Counted from the first letter of the stretch, positions 40,370 through 49,507 are shown. The stretch: DNA of 64,000 nt from an uncultured Oscillospiraceae bacterium (GCA_947626315.1 CANQRQ010000008.1:1-64000); one strand, 5' to 3'. Made by a program: numbers and translations. The notes: a model not told the origin generated them from the letters alone.

Positions 40370-42982
40370 ATGCAGGCGGTAAAGAATTTGGTGATAGGCA
40401 TTCTGGCCCATGTGGACGCGGGGAAAACCACCCTGTCCGAGGCACTGCTCTATCTGTCGGGAAAACTGAAGAAACTGGGACGGGTGGACCATCGGGACAG
40501 CTTTTTGGATACCGACCGTCTGGAGCGGGCCAGGGGGATCACGATCTTCTCCAAGCAGGCCCTTTTGCGCGCCGGAGGCACGGAGCTCACCCTGATGGAC
40601 ACCCCCGGCCATGTGGACTTCTCCGCGGAGACGGAGCGGACCCTGGCCGTGCTGGATTACGCGGTGCTGGTGATCAGCGCCAGCGACGGCGTCCAGGCCC
40701 ACACGGAGACCCTATGGCGGCTTCTGCGCCGCCGGCAGATCCCCTGCTTTCTCTTTGTGACCAAGATGGACCTGCCGGGGACGGACGAGGCGGCCCTGAT
40801 GGAGGAACTCCAGCGCCGGCTCAGTGAAAGCTGCGTGGATTTCAGCCGCCGGGGCCCGGACTTTGAAGAGAGCGTGGCCATGTGCAGCGAGGAGCTGCTG
40901 GACCGCTATCTTAAGGAAGGGAAGCTCACGGACGGGGACCTGGCGGCGCTGATCGCCCGGCGGGAGCTGTTCCCCTGTTATTTCGGCTCCGGGCTGAAGC
41001 TGGACGGGGTGGAGGCGATGCTGGACGGGTTGGACCGCTACACCCTGCAGCCGCTCCCGGCGGCGGAGCTTGCCGGGAAAATCTATAAAATAAGCAGGGA
41101 CCCCCAGGGGAACCGGCTGAGCTGGCTGAAGCTCAGCGGCGGGGAACTGAAGGTCCGTTCACTGCTGCGATACCGGGACGAAAACGGCGCGGAGCGGGAG
41201 GAGAAGATCACCCAGCTGCGCCGGTATTCGGGCATGAAATTTGAGGCGGTGGAGAGCGTCTCCGCCGGGCAGACCGCGGCGGCCCTGGGCCTGAGCGAAA
41301 CCTATGCCGGGCAGGGCCTGGGGACGGAGGCGGACGCCGGGGAGCCGGCGCTGGAGCCCTTTATGAGCTATACGGTGCTGCCGGAGCCGGGGCTCGACCC
41401 CGCCCTGCTGCTGCCCAAGCTGCAGCAGCTGCAGGAGGAGGACCCCCAGCTGGGCCTGAGCTGGAACGAGCAGAGCCGGGAGATCTCCGTGCAGCTCATG
41501 GGAAAGGTGCAGGCCGAGGTCTTTAAAAGCCTGGTCCGGGAGCGCTTTGACCTGGACGTGGAGCTGGACCGGGGGCACATCCTCTACCGGGAGACCATCG
41601 CCGGAACGGTGGAGGGCGTGGGGCATTTTGAGCCGCTGCGGCATTATGCGGAGGTGCATCTGCTGCTGGAGCCCCTGCCGCCGGGCGGCGGGATCGTGCT
41701 GGACAGCGTATGCAGCGAGGACGCGCTGGACCGGAACTGGCAACGGCTGATCCTCAGCCAGCTCCAGGAGAAGCGCCATCTGGGCGTGCTCACCGGCGCC
41801 CCGCTGACGGATGTGAAGATCAGCCTGGCCGCGGGCCGGGCTCACCCCAAGCACACCGAGGGCGGGGACTTTCGCCAGGCGGCCTTCCGGGCCGTGCGCC
41901 AGGGGCTGATGCAGGCGGAGTCCGTGCTGCTGGAGCCCTGGGGGCGCTTCTCCCTGACGGTGCCGCCGGAGCAGATCGGCCGGGCCATCAGCGATATCCG
42001 GGCCATGAACGGCGTCTTCGGCTCGCCGGAGGAGGCGGGGGAGTTCACCCGCCTGGAGGGCAGCGCCCCGGCGGAGTGCCTGGGGGATTACGGCGCTCAG
42101 GTGGCGGCCTACACCCACGGCCGGGGCCGTTTCAGCTTCCGGCCGGACGGATACCGGCCCTGCCGCCGGCAGGAGGAGATCGTCCGGGAGAGCGGCTATG
42201 AGCCGCTGCGGGATCTGGAAAACCCGGCGGACTCGGTCTTCTGCGCACATGGGGCGGGCTTTGTGGTCCGCTGGGACCGGGTGCCGGATTATATGCATCT
42301 GGACAGTTGCCTGAAAAAACAGCGGGAGGCGGCCCCGCCGCCGGCGCACCGGAGCCTGAGCATCGACGAGCGGGAGCTGGAGGCGCTGATGGAGCGGGAG
42401 TTCGGCCCCATCCGGCGGCCGGTGTACCGGCCCGCCCTCCGCAACGAGGCGCCGCCGCCCGCCGCCCAGGGGCCGGCGCGGCCGGAGACCCTGATCGTGG
42501 ACGGGTACAACCTGATCTTCGCCTGGAAGAGCCTGCGGGAGCTGGGCCGGGACCGGCTGGAGCTGGCCCGGCAGCGGCTGATGGACATGCTGTCCAGCTA
42601 CTGCGGCTACACCCGGGCGGAGCTGGTGCTGGTGTTCGACGGCTTCCGCACCCCGGGAAATCCCGGCTCCCGGAGCGAGTACCACAACATCCATGTGGCC
42701 TACACCCGGGACGGGGAGACCGCCGACGCCTATATTGAGCGGCTGGTTGACGAGATCGGCAAGAACTACACCGTGCGGGTGGTCACCAGCGACAATCTGA
42801 TCCGCCTGTCCGCCCTCCGCTCCGGCGTGCTGCGCTGCTCCTCCGGGGAGTTTGAGGCGGAGGTGGAGACGGTGCTGGACCGGATCGACGAGATCGTGCA
42901 GAAAACCAACGCCGGGGCCCACAAGGCCCGGCTGGGGGAGCTGCAGAAAATAGAGGTTCAAACGAAAGACGATGGAAAATAA
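40370..42982 (+). CDS. Tet(M)-like ribosomal GTPase fused to a NYN/YacP-type nuclease domain
   Basis: The 870-residue protein has a translation-factor GTPase domain (GILAHVDAGKTTLSEALL at 9-26, RGITI near 55, DTPGH near 75, guanine motif TKMD near 128), followed by EF-G-like domains II-V of the tetracycline ribosomal-protection type to about residue 640. A Pro/Ala-rich linker follows, then a NYN/PIN-like domain (708-860) with LIVDGYNLIF, LVFDGF (Asp757) and VVTSDN (Asp808). That last domain resembles YacP/Rae1, an A-site mRNA endonuclease. The guanine motif differs from NKxD. The gene overlaps ylmH by 11 bp. An ordinary annotation would call it tetracycline resistance, but the core-genome setting argues for a housekeeping translation role. 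Confidence 0.88.
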   Translation: MQAVKNLVIGILAHVDAGKTTLSEALLYLSGKLKKLGRVDHRDSFLDTDRLERARGITIFSKQALLRAGGTELTLMDTPGHVDFSAETERTLAVLDYAVLVISASDGVQAHTETLWRLLRRRQIPCFLFVTKMDLPGTDEAALMEELQRRLSESCVDFSRRGPDFEESVAMCSEELLDRYLKEGKLTDGDLAALIARRELFPCYFGSGLKLDGVEAMLDGLDRYTLQPLPAAELAGKIYKISRDPQGNRLSWLKLSGGELKVRSLLRYRDENGAEREEKITQLRRYSGMKFEAVESVSAGQTAAALGLSETYAGQGLGTEADAGEPALEPFMSYTVLPEPGLDPALLLPKLQQLQEEDPQLGLSWNEQSREISVQLMGKVQAEVFKSLVRERFDLDVELDRGHILYRETIAGTVEGVGHFEPLRHYAEVHLLLEPLPPGGGIVLDSVCSEDALDRNWQRLILSQLQEKRHLGVLTGAPLTDVKISLAAGRAHPKHTEGGDFRQAAFRAVRQGLMQAESVLLEPWGRFSLTVPPEQIGRAISDIRAMNGVFGSPEEAGEFTRLEGSAPAECLGDYGAQVAAYTHGRGRFSFRPDGYRPCRRQEEIVRESGYEPLRDLENPADSVFCAHGAGFVVRWDRVPDYMHLDSCLKKQREAAPPPAHRSLSIDERELEALMEREFGPIRRPVYRPALRNEAPPPAAQGPARPETLIVDGYNLIFAWKSLRELGRDRLELARQRLMDMLSSYCGYTRAELVLVFDGFRTPGNPGSRSEYHNIHVAYTRDGETADAYIERLVDEIGKNYTVRVVTSDNLIRLSALRSGVLRCSSGEFEAEVETVLDRIDEIVQKTNAGAHKARLGELQKIEVQTKDDGK

Positions 42983-43718
42983 CGAATTGCTCCGGCGGGC
43001 GGAGGACCTGCGCAGGCGCTGTGAGCGCAGCGGGACCGTCACCATGACGGGCTTTCTCACGCCGGCGGAGCGGAGCCAGCTCCAGGCCTGGGCCCGGCAG
43101 CGGCCGGACTGCCGCCTGGTCTTCAGCGGCGGCCGGGAGGGCTGCGAGCGCACGGCGGCCTTCTTCCTGCCGTATGATAGGGAGGAAGAGGAGCTGGCTG
43201 TCTCCGACTATATCCGGGCCATCCGCTTCACCGCCCATTTCGGCAGCCCCGGCCACCGGGACTATCTGGGGGCGGCCCTGGCCATGGGGGTCAAGCGGGA
43301 GTGGATCGGCGATATCTGGGTCCAGGAGAACCAAGCTTGGCTCTTCTGTCTGCCCAGCGTCCAGCAGCATCTGCTGGGCCTGGACCGGGTGGGCCGGACC
43401 AGCGTGACGGCGGAGGAGATCTCGCCGGAGGAGGTGCCGGAACCGCTGCGCCAGGTGAAGAAGCTGAGCTTCTCTGTCATGAGCATGCGGCTGGACGCGG
43501 TGGCCGCCGGGCTGTTCGGCTTGTCCCGGGCCGAGGCCGCCCGGCAGATCGCCGCCGGCAACCTGAACCTGAACTACGCCCAGTGCCTGAAGGGGGATGC
43601 GCCCGTCCGGGAGGGGGACGTCCTCTCCCTGCGCCACGCGGGCAAGGGCAGGGTTACCGGCACCGGCGGCACCTCCCGAAAGGGCCGGCTTTTCGTATAC
43701 GCGGAGCTCTATCAATAA
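42972..43718 (+). CDS. ylmH: YlmH-type S4 RNA-binding protein
   Basis: The 248-residue protein has the YlmH layout: an N-terminal RRM-like part, HRDYLGAALAMGVKREWIGDI (about 97), and a C-terminal S4 domain (SMRLDAVAAGLFGLSRAEAARQI and a GDVLSLRHAGKG strand). YlmH binds stalled 50S subunits in ribosome-associated quality control in B. subtilis. It usually sits in the cell-division cluster near divIVA; here it overlaps the GTPase-nuclease gene by 11 bp, so the two are probably translationally coupled. Confidence 0.88.
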   Translation: MENNELLRRAEDLRRRCERSGTVTMTGFLTPAERSQLQAWARQRPDCRLVFSGGREGCERTAAFFLPYDREEEELAVSDYIRAIRFTAHFGSPGHRDYLGAALAMGVKREWIGDIWVQENQAWLFCLPSVQQHLLGLDRVGRTSVTAEEISPEEVPEPLRQVKKLSFSVMSMRLDAVAAGLFGLSRAEAARQIAAGNLNLNYAQCLKGDAPVREGDVLSLRHAGKGRVTGTGGTSRKGRLFVYAELYQ

Positions 43719-43778
43719 AATTTACCGGCCGCCGGAACGGCGCCCGGATCAGAAACAGAAACCGTGGGAGTACAGAGT

Positions 43779-44999
43779 ATGAGAGCATATGAGCGCTTTG
43801 TCAGCTATGTGAAGATTCACACCGCCAGTTCTGCGGACACCAACACCACCCCCAGCACCTACCGGCAGTTCGACCTGAGCCGCCGCCTGGCCAAGGAGAT
43901 GCGGGCCATCGGCATGGAGGACGTGTACGAGGACGAGTACGCCTATGTCTACGGGGTGGTCCCCGCCAGCCCGGGCATGGAGGGGAAGCCCTGCGTGGGC
44001 TTTATCGCCCATATCGACACGGTGCCCGAGTTCAGCGGCGCCAACGTGAAGCCCCAGTTTGTGGAGAATTACGACGGGGGCGACGTGGCGCTGGGCAGCA
44101 GCGGCCGGGTCCTCTCCGCGGAGAAGTTCCCCCATCTGCGCTCCCTCCAGGGGCACACCCTCATCACCACCGACGGCACCACCGTGCTGGGGGCGGACGA
44201 CAAGGCGGGGGTGGCGGAGATTCTGGCCGCCTGCGAGCGGCTGATCGCCGAGGAGATCCCCCACGGCCGGGTGGCCGTGTGCTTCACCCCGGACGAGGAG
44301 GTGGGCCACGGGGCGGCCCTGCTGGATATCGACCGGCTGGGGGCGGACTTCGCCTTCACCGTGGACGGCGGGGAACTCTGGGAGCTCAACTACGAGACCT
44401 TTAACGCCGCGGCGGCCCACTGGGACATCACGGGCCTGAGCGTCCACCCCGGTTCCGCCAAGGACACCATGATCAACGCCAGCCTGGTCGCCATGGAGAT
44501 CAACTCCATGCTGCCGGCGGGGGAGATCCCCGCCCGGACCGAGGGCTACGAGGGCTTTTTCCACCTGACCAATATGGACGGGGCGGTGGAAAAGGCGGAG
44601 CTGGACTACATCATCCGGGACCACAGCGCCGCCCTGTATGAGGCCAGGGTCGGCTCTATGGTCCATATCGAGAAGCTGATCAACGCCAAATACGGCCCCG
44701 GGACGGCCAAGCTGAGCATCCATGAGCAGTACCGGAACATGGCCGAGAAGCTGAAAAACTCCATGGGCATTGTGGAGCTGGCCAAGCGGGCCATTCAGAA
44801 CGCCGGGCTGGAGCCCCGGCTGATCCCTATCCGGGGCGGCACCGACGGGGCCCAGCTCACCTACCGGGGCCTGCTGTGCCCCAACATCGGCACCGGGGGC
44901 TACTGCTGCCACGGGCCCTATGAGCACATCAGCGTGGAGAACATGGACCTGGCCGTGGAGATCATCCTGAACATCGTAGGGGAGCTCTGCAGGCGGTAA
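43779..44999 (+). CDS. pepT: Peptidase T (tripeptide aminopeptidase)
   Basis: The 406-residue M20 metallopeptidase has GFIAHIDTVPE (metal His, near 78), TVLGADDKAGVAE (bridging Asp), PDEEVGHGA (catalytic Glu) and VDGGELWELNYETFNAA. The C-terminal part has GGTDGAQL and the zinc-binding HGPYEHIS. Its length and motifs fit PepT, which removes the N-terminal residue of tripeptides in the cytoplasm. I chose ATG 43779 with a GGGAG site; a GTG five codons upstream is also possible. Confidence 0.95.
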   Translation: MRAYERFVSYVKIHTASSADTNTTPSTYRQFDLSRRLAKEMRAIGMEDVYEDEYAYVYGVVPASPGMEGKPCVGFIAHIDTVPEFSGANVKPQFVENYDGGDVALGSSGRVLSAEKFPHLRSLQGHTLITTDGTTVLGADDKAGVAEILAACERLIAEEIPHGRVAVCFTPDEEVGHGAALLDIDRLGADFAFTVDGGELWELNYETFNAAAAHWDITGLSVHPGSAKDTMINASLVAMEINSMLPAGEIPARTEGYEGFFHLTNMDGAVEKAELDYIIRDHSAALYEARVGSMVHIEKLINAKYGPGTAKLSIHEQYRNMAEKLKNSMGIVELAKRAIQNAGLEPRLIPIRGGTDGAQLTYRGLLCPNIGTGGYCCHGPYEHISVENMDLAVEIILNIVGELCRR

Positions 45000-45028
45000 A
45001 GGACGCGCCGGAAAAGGAGGGACCGGTT

Positions 45029-46309
45029 ATGGAAGCAAAGCTGGGGGCCAGAAAATGGCTTGTCCTGATTCTCGTGGGCCTGTCCGGGCAGTTCGCCTGG
45101 ACCATCGAGAACATGTATTTCAATGTATTCCTCTATAACACCATTTCCACCGACCCGGGCTACATCGCCGCCATGGTGGGCTGGTCCGCCGCGGCGGCCA
45201 CGGTCACTACGCTGCTGATGGGCGGCCTGTCGGACCGACTGGGGAAGCGGAAGCTGTTCATCTCCGGGGGCTATATCCTCTGGGGCCTCTCCACCGCCGC
45301 CTTCGGCTTCATCAGCCCGGAGAGCGCCGGGCGGCTCTTCCCGGCGGCCAACGCCGCCGCGGCCGCCGCCACGCTGGTGGTGATAATGGACTGCGTCATG
45401 ACCTTCTTCGGCAGCACCGCCAACGATGGGGCCTTCAACGCCTACGTGACGGACATCACTTCCCGGGAAAACCGGGGCCGGGCGGAGAGCGTGCTGGCCA
45501 TCCTGCCGCTAATCTCCATGCTGGTGATCTTCGGCTTTTTCGACGGGCTGACCCAGCAGGGCCGCTGGCGGGAATTCTTCGGCATCTTCGGCCTGCTGGT
45601 CTCCGCCGTGGGCCTGGCGGCCGTCTTCCTGGTGCAGGACGATCCCGGATTGCGGCCCCGGCGGGACAGCACCCTGAAAAACCTGCTCTACGGGCTGCGG
45701 CCCGGCACCGTGCGGGAAAACCCGGAGCTGTACCTGTCCTTTGCCGCCTTCTGCCTGTTCTCCGTGGCGGTGCAGGTCTTCTTCCCCTATCTGATCATCT
45801 ATATCCAGAACTATCTGGGCATCGGCAATTACGCCATCGTGCTGGGCGTGGTGCTGCTCTTTGCCTCGGCGGTGAGCGTGATCTCCGGCCGCTTTATCGA
45901 CAAAATGGGCAAGCTCCGCTTTGTGTTTCCTGCGGCGCTGGTGATGCTGCTGGGCCTTATAGCCATGTTCTTCGTGAGAAGCACGGTCCCGGTCATTCTG
46001 GCCGGCTGCGTGATGATGAGCGGCTATATGATGGTCTCCGCCGCCCTCAGCGCCAACATCCGAGACTGGACCCCGCCGGACAAGGCGGGCCATTTCCAGG
46101 GCATCCGCATGATCTTCGCGGTGCTGCTGCCCATGGTCATCGGCCCCGCCGTCGGGGCGGCGGTGATCCGGGGCAGCGACAGCACCTATATCGACCTGGG
46201 CCAGGTGAAGACCGTGCCCACGCCGGGGATCTTCCTGGCCGCGGCGGCGGTGCTGCTGCTGACGGCGGTCCCCGTGCTGCTGCTGCGGAAGAGAGAGGGG
46301 CGGAAATGA
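45029..46309 (+). CDS. Major facilitator superfamily transporter
   Basis: The 426-residue protein has about twelve membrane segments and motif A GGLSDRLGKRK (about 66-76). The N-terminus (SGQFAWTIENMYFNVFLYN) resembles the sugar-porter-like MFS group with the SLC45 flavour. Its downstream neighbours, a CBM9-like protein and a sugar-kinase-like protein, suggest that it moves a sugar or amino-sugar. SD AAGGAGG. The stop overlaps the next start by four bases. Confidence 0.85.
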   Translation: MEAKLGARKWLVLILVGLSGQFAWTIENMYFNVFLYNTISTDPGYIAAMVGWSAAAATVTTLLMGGLSDRLGKRKLFISGGYILWGLSTAAFGFISPESAGRLFPAANAAAAAATLVVIMDCVMTFFGSTANDGAFNAYVTDITSRENRGRAESVLAILPLISMLVIFGFFDGLTQQGRWREFFGIFGLLVSAVGLAAVFLVQDDPGLRPRRDSTLKNLLYGLRPGTVRENPELYLSFAAFCLFSVAVQVFFPYLIIYIQNYLGIGNYAIVLGVVLLFASAVSVISGRFIDKMGKLRFVFPAALVMLLGLIAMFFVRSTVPVILAGCVMMSGYMMVSAALSANIRDWTPPDKAGHFQGIRMIFAVLLPMVIGPAVGAAVIRGSDSTYIDLGQVKTVPTPGIFLAAAAVLLLTAVPVLLLRKREGRK

Positions 46310-46911
46310 GGCGCGGCAGCCTGTACCGCATCCGCAGCCGGGCGGAGCTGGATGCCCTGCCCCGGCTGCCGGTGGACCAATTCCGCTGGCTGGAGGGCTG
46401 CTGTCCTCAGACCTGGGCCCAGGCGGCCCTGCTGGAGGGGGAGGGCTTCCTCTTTCAAATGACCTGCCGGGAGGACCGGCCCAAGGCGCTGTACACCGCC
46501 CCGGATTCCCCCGTCTGCCGGGACAGTTGCATGGAGTGCTTTGTGAACTTCGCCCCGGAGCGGGACGGGCGGTATCTGAATCTGGAGGCCAATGCCCTGG
46601 GTACCCTCCACTGCAAGCTGGGCCCCGGCAGGGCGGGCCGGACCGCTCTGCGGGATCTGGGCGTGCCGCTGCCCACGGTCTCCGCCCGGACAGGGGAAGG
46701 GGAGTGGCGGCTGTGCTTTTTCGTCCCTCTGGCCTGCGTGGAGGCCCTGTATGGCCCCTGCGCTTTTCCCCCGGGCAGCGTGATCCGGGCAAACTTTTAT
46801 AAATGCGGCGACGAGACAGCAAAGCCGCACTATGGCATGTGGAACCCGGTGGAGACAGAGACGCCGGATTTCCACCGGCCGGAATTCTTCGGAGAGCTGG
46901 AGCTCGTATAG
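46306..46911 (+). CDS. CBM9-like carbohydrate-binding protein
   Basis: The 201-residue protein matches the stand-alone CBM9-like family, with DSCMECFVNFAPERDGRYLNLE in the middle, then GEWRLCFFVPL and RANFYKCGDETAKPHYGMWNPV. Such proteins bind sugars or glycan ends. No signal peptide is seen, so it acts in the cytoplasm. It is coupled by ATGA to the MFS gene. Confidence 0.82.
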   Translation: MRRGSLYRIRSRAELDALPRLPVDQFRWLEGCCPQTWAQAALLEGEGFLFQMTCREDRPKALYTAPDSPVCRDSCMECFVNFAPERDGRYLNLEANALGTLHCKLGPGRAGRTALRDLGVPLPTVSARTGEGEWRLCFFVPLACVEALYGPCAFPPGSVIRANFYKCGDETAKPHYGMWNPVETETPDFHRPEFFGELELV

Positions 46912-46944
46912 AAGAGCGCGGCCTCCGATTTCAGGGAGCAGGAT

Positions 46945-48021
46945 ATGAAGAGTGCCATATTTCATTTCCCCACAGAGGGGAAGCCGGTGGACTGCGTGCA
47001 GATCAAGACCGGCCACATCAACGAGACCTATCTGATCACCACCGACCGGGGGGTGAAATACATCCTCCAATGGATCAACCGCTATGTCTTTCCCAATGTG
47101 GACGCGATCATGAGCAATATGTCCGCCATCAGCGAATTCCTGCGCAGTAAGAGCCAGGCGGAGATGGCGATGATCAGCTATATCGACACCCTGGACGGCA
47201 GGAGCTATTACGACGACGGGCAGGGCGGCTGCTGGCGCATCTACCGCTTTGTGGACAACAGCGTCTGCCTTGAGCGGCCGGAACGGCCGGAGGATTTCTA
47301 CGAGTGCGCCAGGGCCTTCGGGCACTTCCAGTACGCCCTCAACGGCTTTGCCGTAGAGAAGCTGGAGGAGACCATCCCCGGCTTTCACGACACGCCGGAC
47401 CGCTTCCGGCAGTTTCGCACTGTCCTGGCCGCCGACCCGATGGGACGGCTGCGGGAGGTGGAGCGGGAGGTCTCCTTCGCCCTGGAGCGGGAGGAGCGGG
47501 CCTGCCGCCTGCACCGGATGCGCCAGCGGGGGGAGCTGCCTCTGCGGGTCACCCATAACGACACCAAGATCAACAACGTGCTCTTTGACCGGGACAGCCG
47601 CCGGGCTCTGTGCGTCATTGACCTGGACACCGTGATGCCCGGCCTGTCTGTCTTCGATTTCGGGGACGCCATCCGCTTCGGCGCCTCCACCGGGGAGGAG
47701 GACGAGCGGGACCTGAGCAAGGTCGCCCTGGATCTGGAGCTGTTCCGGGTCTTCACCCGGGGCTTTTACGAGGCCTGCCCCAGCCTGACGCCGGAGGAGA
47801 CGGCGGCCATGCCCCTGGGGGCCTATACCATGACCCTGGAGTGCGGCCTCCGCTTCCTCACCGACTACCTGAACGGGGACAAATATTTCTCCATCGACCG
47901 GGAAAAGCACAATCTGGACCGCTGCCGCACCCAGTTCAAGCTGATCGAGAGCATGGAGGCGCACTGGGACGAGATGGCCCGGATCGTCCGGGAGGAGACG
48001 GCGGCAAAAACCGTTGTGTAG
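46945..48021 (+). CDS. Phosphotransferase of the N-acetylhexosamine 1-kinase (NahK) type
   Basis: The 358-residue aminoglycoside-phosphotransferase-fold kinase has the Brenner motif HNDTKINNVLF with its catalytic Asp (near 205) and the metal-binding VIDLDTVMPGL plus FDFGDAIR. The length and these motifs are close to Bifidobacterium NahK, which phosphorylates GlcNAc/GalNAc at C1. With the MFS and CBM9 genes it may form a small sugar-uptake and activation operon. SD AGGGAGCAGG. Confidence 0.8.
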   Translation: MKSAIFHFPTEGKPVDCVQIKTGHINETYLITTDRGVKYILQWINRYVFPNVDAIMSNMSAISEFLRSKSQAEMAMISYIDTLDGRSYYDDGQGGCWRIYRFVDNSVCLERPERPEDFYECARAFGHFQYALNGFAVEKLEETIPGFHDTPDRFRQFRTVLAADPMGRLREVEREVSFALEREERACRLHRMRQRGELPLRVTHNDTKINNVLFDRDSRRALCVIDLDTVMPGLSVFDFGDAIRFGASTGEEDERDLSKVALDLELFRVFTRGFYEACPSLTPEETAAMPLGAYTMTLECGLRFLTDYLNGDKYFSIDREKHNLDRCRTQFKLIESMEAHWDEMARIVREETAAKTVV

Positions 48022-48047
48022 TTTACATAATATTAATTTTGGAAAAA
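48020..48047 (+). other. dif-like site (XerD arm plus partial XerC arm), site 4
   Basis: AGTTTACATAA (48020-48030) matches the XerD arm at 11 of 11, the centre is TATTAA, and TTTTGGAAAAA follows. Compared with B. subtilis dif as I recall it, 21 of 28 bases agree. It lies between the kinase stop and a terminator. Confidence 0.4.
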
Positions 48048-48051
48048 TCCG

Positions 48052-48076
48052 CCCCGCGCGAGAGGCGCGGGGCATT
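48052..48076 (+). terminator. Terminator of the sugar-kinase operon
   Basis: CCCCGCGC (48052-48059) pairs with GCGCGGGG (48065-48072), followed by CATTT. The T-run is short. Confidence 0.55.
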
Positions 48077-48118
48077 TACCTGGATAACAGAGTATAGCAG
48101 GAAAGAAAGCGAAGCCCT

Positions 48119-49498
48119 ATGAGCGAGGCCGAAAACAGCAACATCGAAATATTTGAGCGTCTGCCGGTGCCCAAGGCGGTGCGGACCATGGCTGTGCCCA
48201 CCGTGATCAGCCAGCTGATCGTCCTCATTTACAACATGGCCGACACCTTTTTCATCGGCCGGACCAACAACCCCTATATGGTAGCCGGGGCCTCCCTGAT
48301 CCTGCCCCTGTTCAACATCACCCTCTCCCTGTCCGGCCTGGCCGGCGTGGGCGGCGGGGCGCTGATCTCCCGCCTGCTGGGCATCCGAAAAACGGAGGAG
48401 GCCCGGCGGGTGTACAGCTTCTGCGTCTGGCTGGGCCTGCTGGTTTCCGCCCTGTTTTCCCTGGGGACCCTGCTGACCATGGGACCCTTGATGACCCTGC
48501 TGGGCGCGGACACGGACACCCACGCCTATGCCGCCGGGTACGCTTTTTTCGTCATTGTCTGCGGGGCGGTGCCCACCGTGCTGTCCAACACCCTGGCCAA
48601 TCTGATCCGCAGCGTGGGCGAGTCCAGAAGGGCCGGGCTGGGCATCACCATGGGCGGGCTGATAAACATTGTCCTGGACCCGCTGTTTATGTTCGTGCTG
48701 CTGCCGGAGGGCATGGAGATCTACGGCGCCGGGGCGGCCACCTTCCTCTCCAACTGCCTGGCCTGCGTCTATTTCATGCTGGTGCTGCGCCGGCTGCGGA
48801 GCCGGGAGCCGGTCCTCCGCCTGGGCTCTCCGCTGGCCTTCCCCAGCGGACGGAGCATCGCCGGGATCTTCACCGTGGGCGTCCCCTCCGCTGTGGTCAC
48901 CTTCCTGTTTGACCTGGACTATATCGTGATCGACCGGCTCATGTCCGGCTACACGGGCGTGGCCCTGGCCGCGGTGGGCATTGTGCTGAAGGTGGAGCGG
49001 CTGCCGCTGAACATCGGCATCGGCATCTGCCAGGGGATGGTGCCCATTGTAGCCTACAATTATGCGGCGAAAAACTACCCCCGCATGAACGCGGTGAAGG
49101 CCTATTCCCTGAAGACCGGCCTGCTCTGCGCGGCGGTCAGCATCCTGCTGTATGAGCTCTTTGCCGGGCAGATCATGGGCCTTTTTATCGACGACGCCCA
49201 GACCGTGGCCCTGGGGACCGGCTTTCTGCGGGCCCGGGTCCTGGCCACGCCACTGATGTTCCTGAGTTTCTTCCACGTCCATCTGTTCAACGGCTTCGGG
49301 GAGGGGGGCTATGCCCTGTTTTTCGGCGTGATGCGCTGGCTGGCCTTCAACATCCCCATGCTGTTCCTGCTCAACGCTCTCTTCGGCATGTACGGCATCG
49401 TCTGGTCCCAGGTCACGGCGGACAGCCTGACCGTGCTGCTGTCCCTCTGGGTCTACCGGCGGTACGAGCGAAAGCACCTCGTTTTGGAGGAAAAATAA
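48119..49498 (+). CDS. MATE family efflux transporter
   Basis: The 459-residue protein has twelve predicted membrane segments and MATE-type features. These are PTVISQLIVLIYNMADTFFIGR near the start, a second-half VPSAVVTFLFDLDYIVIDRLMSGY, and the conserved Gly-rich GLAGVGGGALISRLLG. It exports drugs or cations using a sodium or proton gradient; the substrate is not evident. SD is weak. Confidence 0.92.
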   Translation: MSEAENSNIEIFERLPVPKAVRTMAVPTVISQLIVLIYNMADTFFIGRTNNPYMVAGASLILPLFNITLSLSGLAGVGGGALISRLLGIRKTEEARRVYSFCVWLGLLVSALFSLGTLLTMGPLMTLLGADTDTHAYAAGYAFFVIVCGAVPTVLSNTLANLIRSVGESRRAGLGITMGGLINIVLDPLFMFVLLPEGMEIYGAGAATFLSNCLACVYFMLVLRRLRSREPVLRLGSPLAFPSGRSIAGIFTVGVPSAVVTFLFDLDYIVIDRLMSGYTGVALAAVGIVLKVERLPLNIGIGICQGMVPIVAYNYAAKNYPRMNAVKAYSLKTGLLCAAVSILLYELFAGQIMGLFIDDAQTVALGTGFLRARVLATPLMFLSFFHVHLFNGFGEGGYALFFGVMRWLAFNIPMLFLLNALFGMYGIVWSQVTADSLTVLLSLWVYRRYERKHLVLEEK

Positions 49499-49507
49499 AA
49501 ACAGCAA

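Noticed and set aside
40370..42982. Acquired tetracycline-resistance gene
   Set aside because: The base composition matches the neighbours, no mobile-element genes are nearby, the gene overlaps ylmH, and the extra nuclease domain is not part of Tet proteins.
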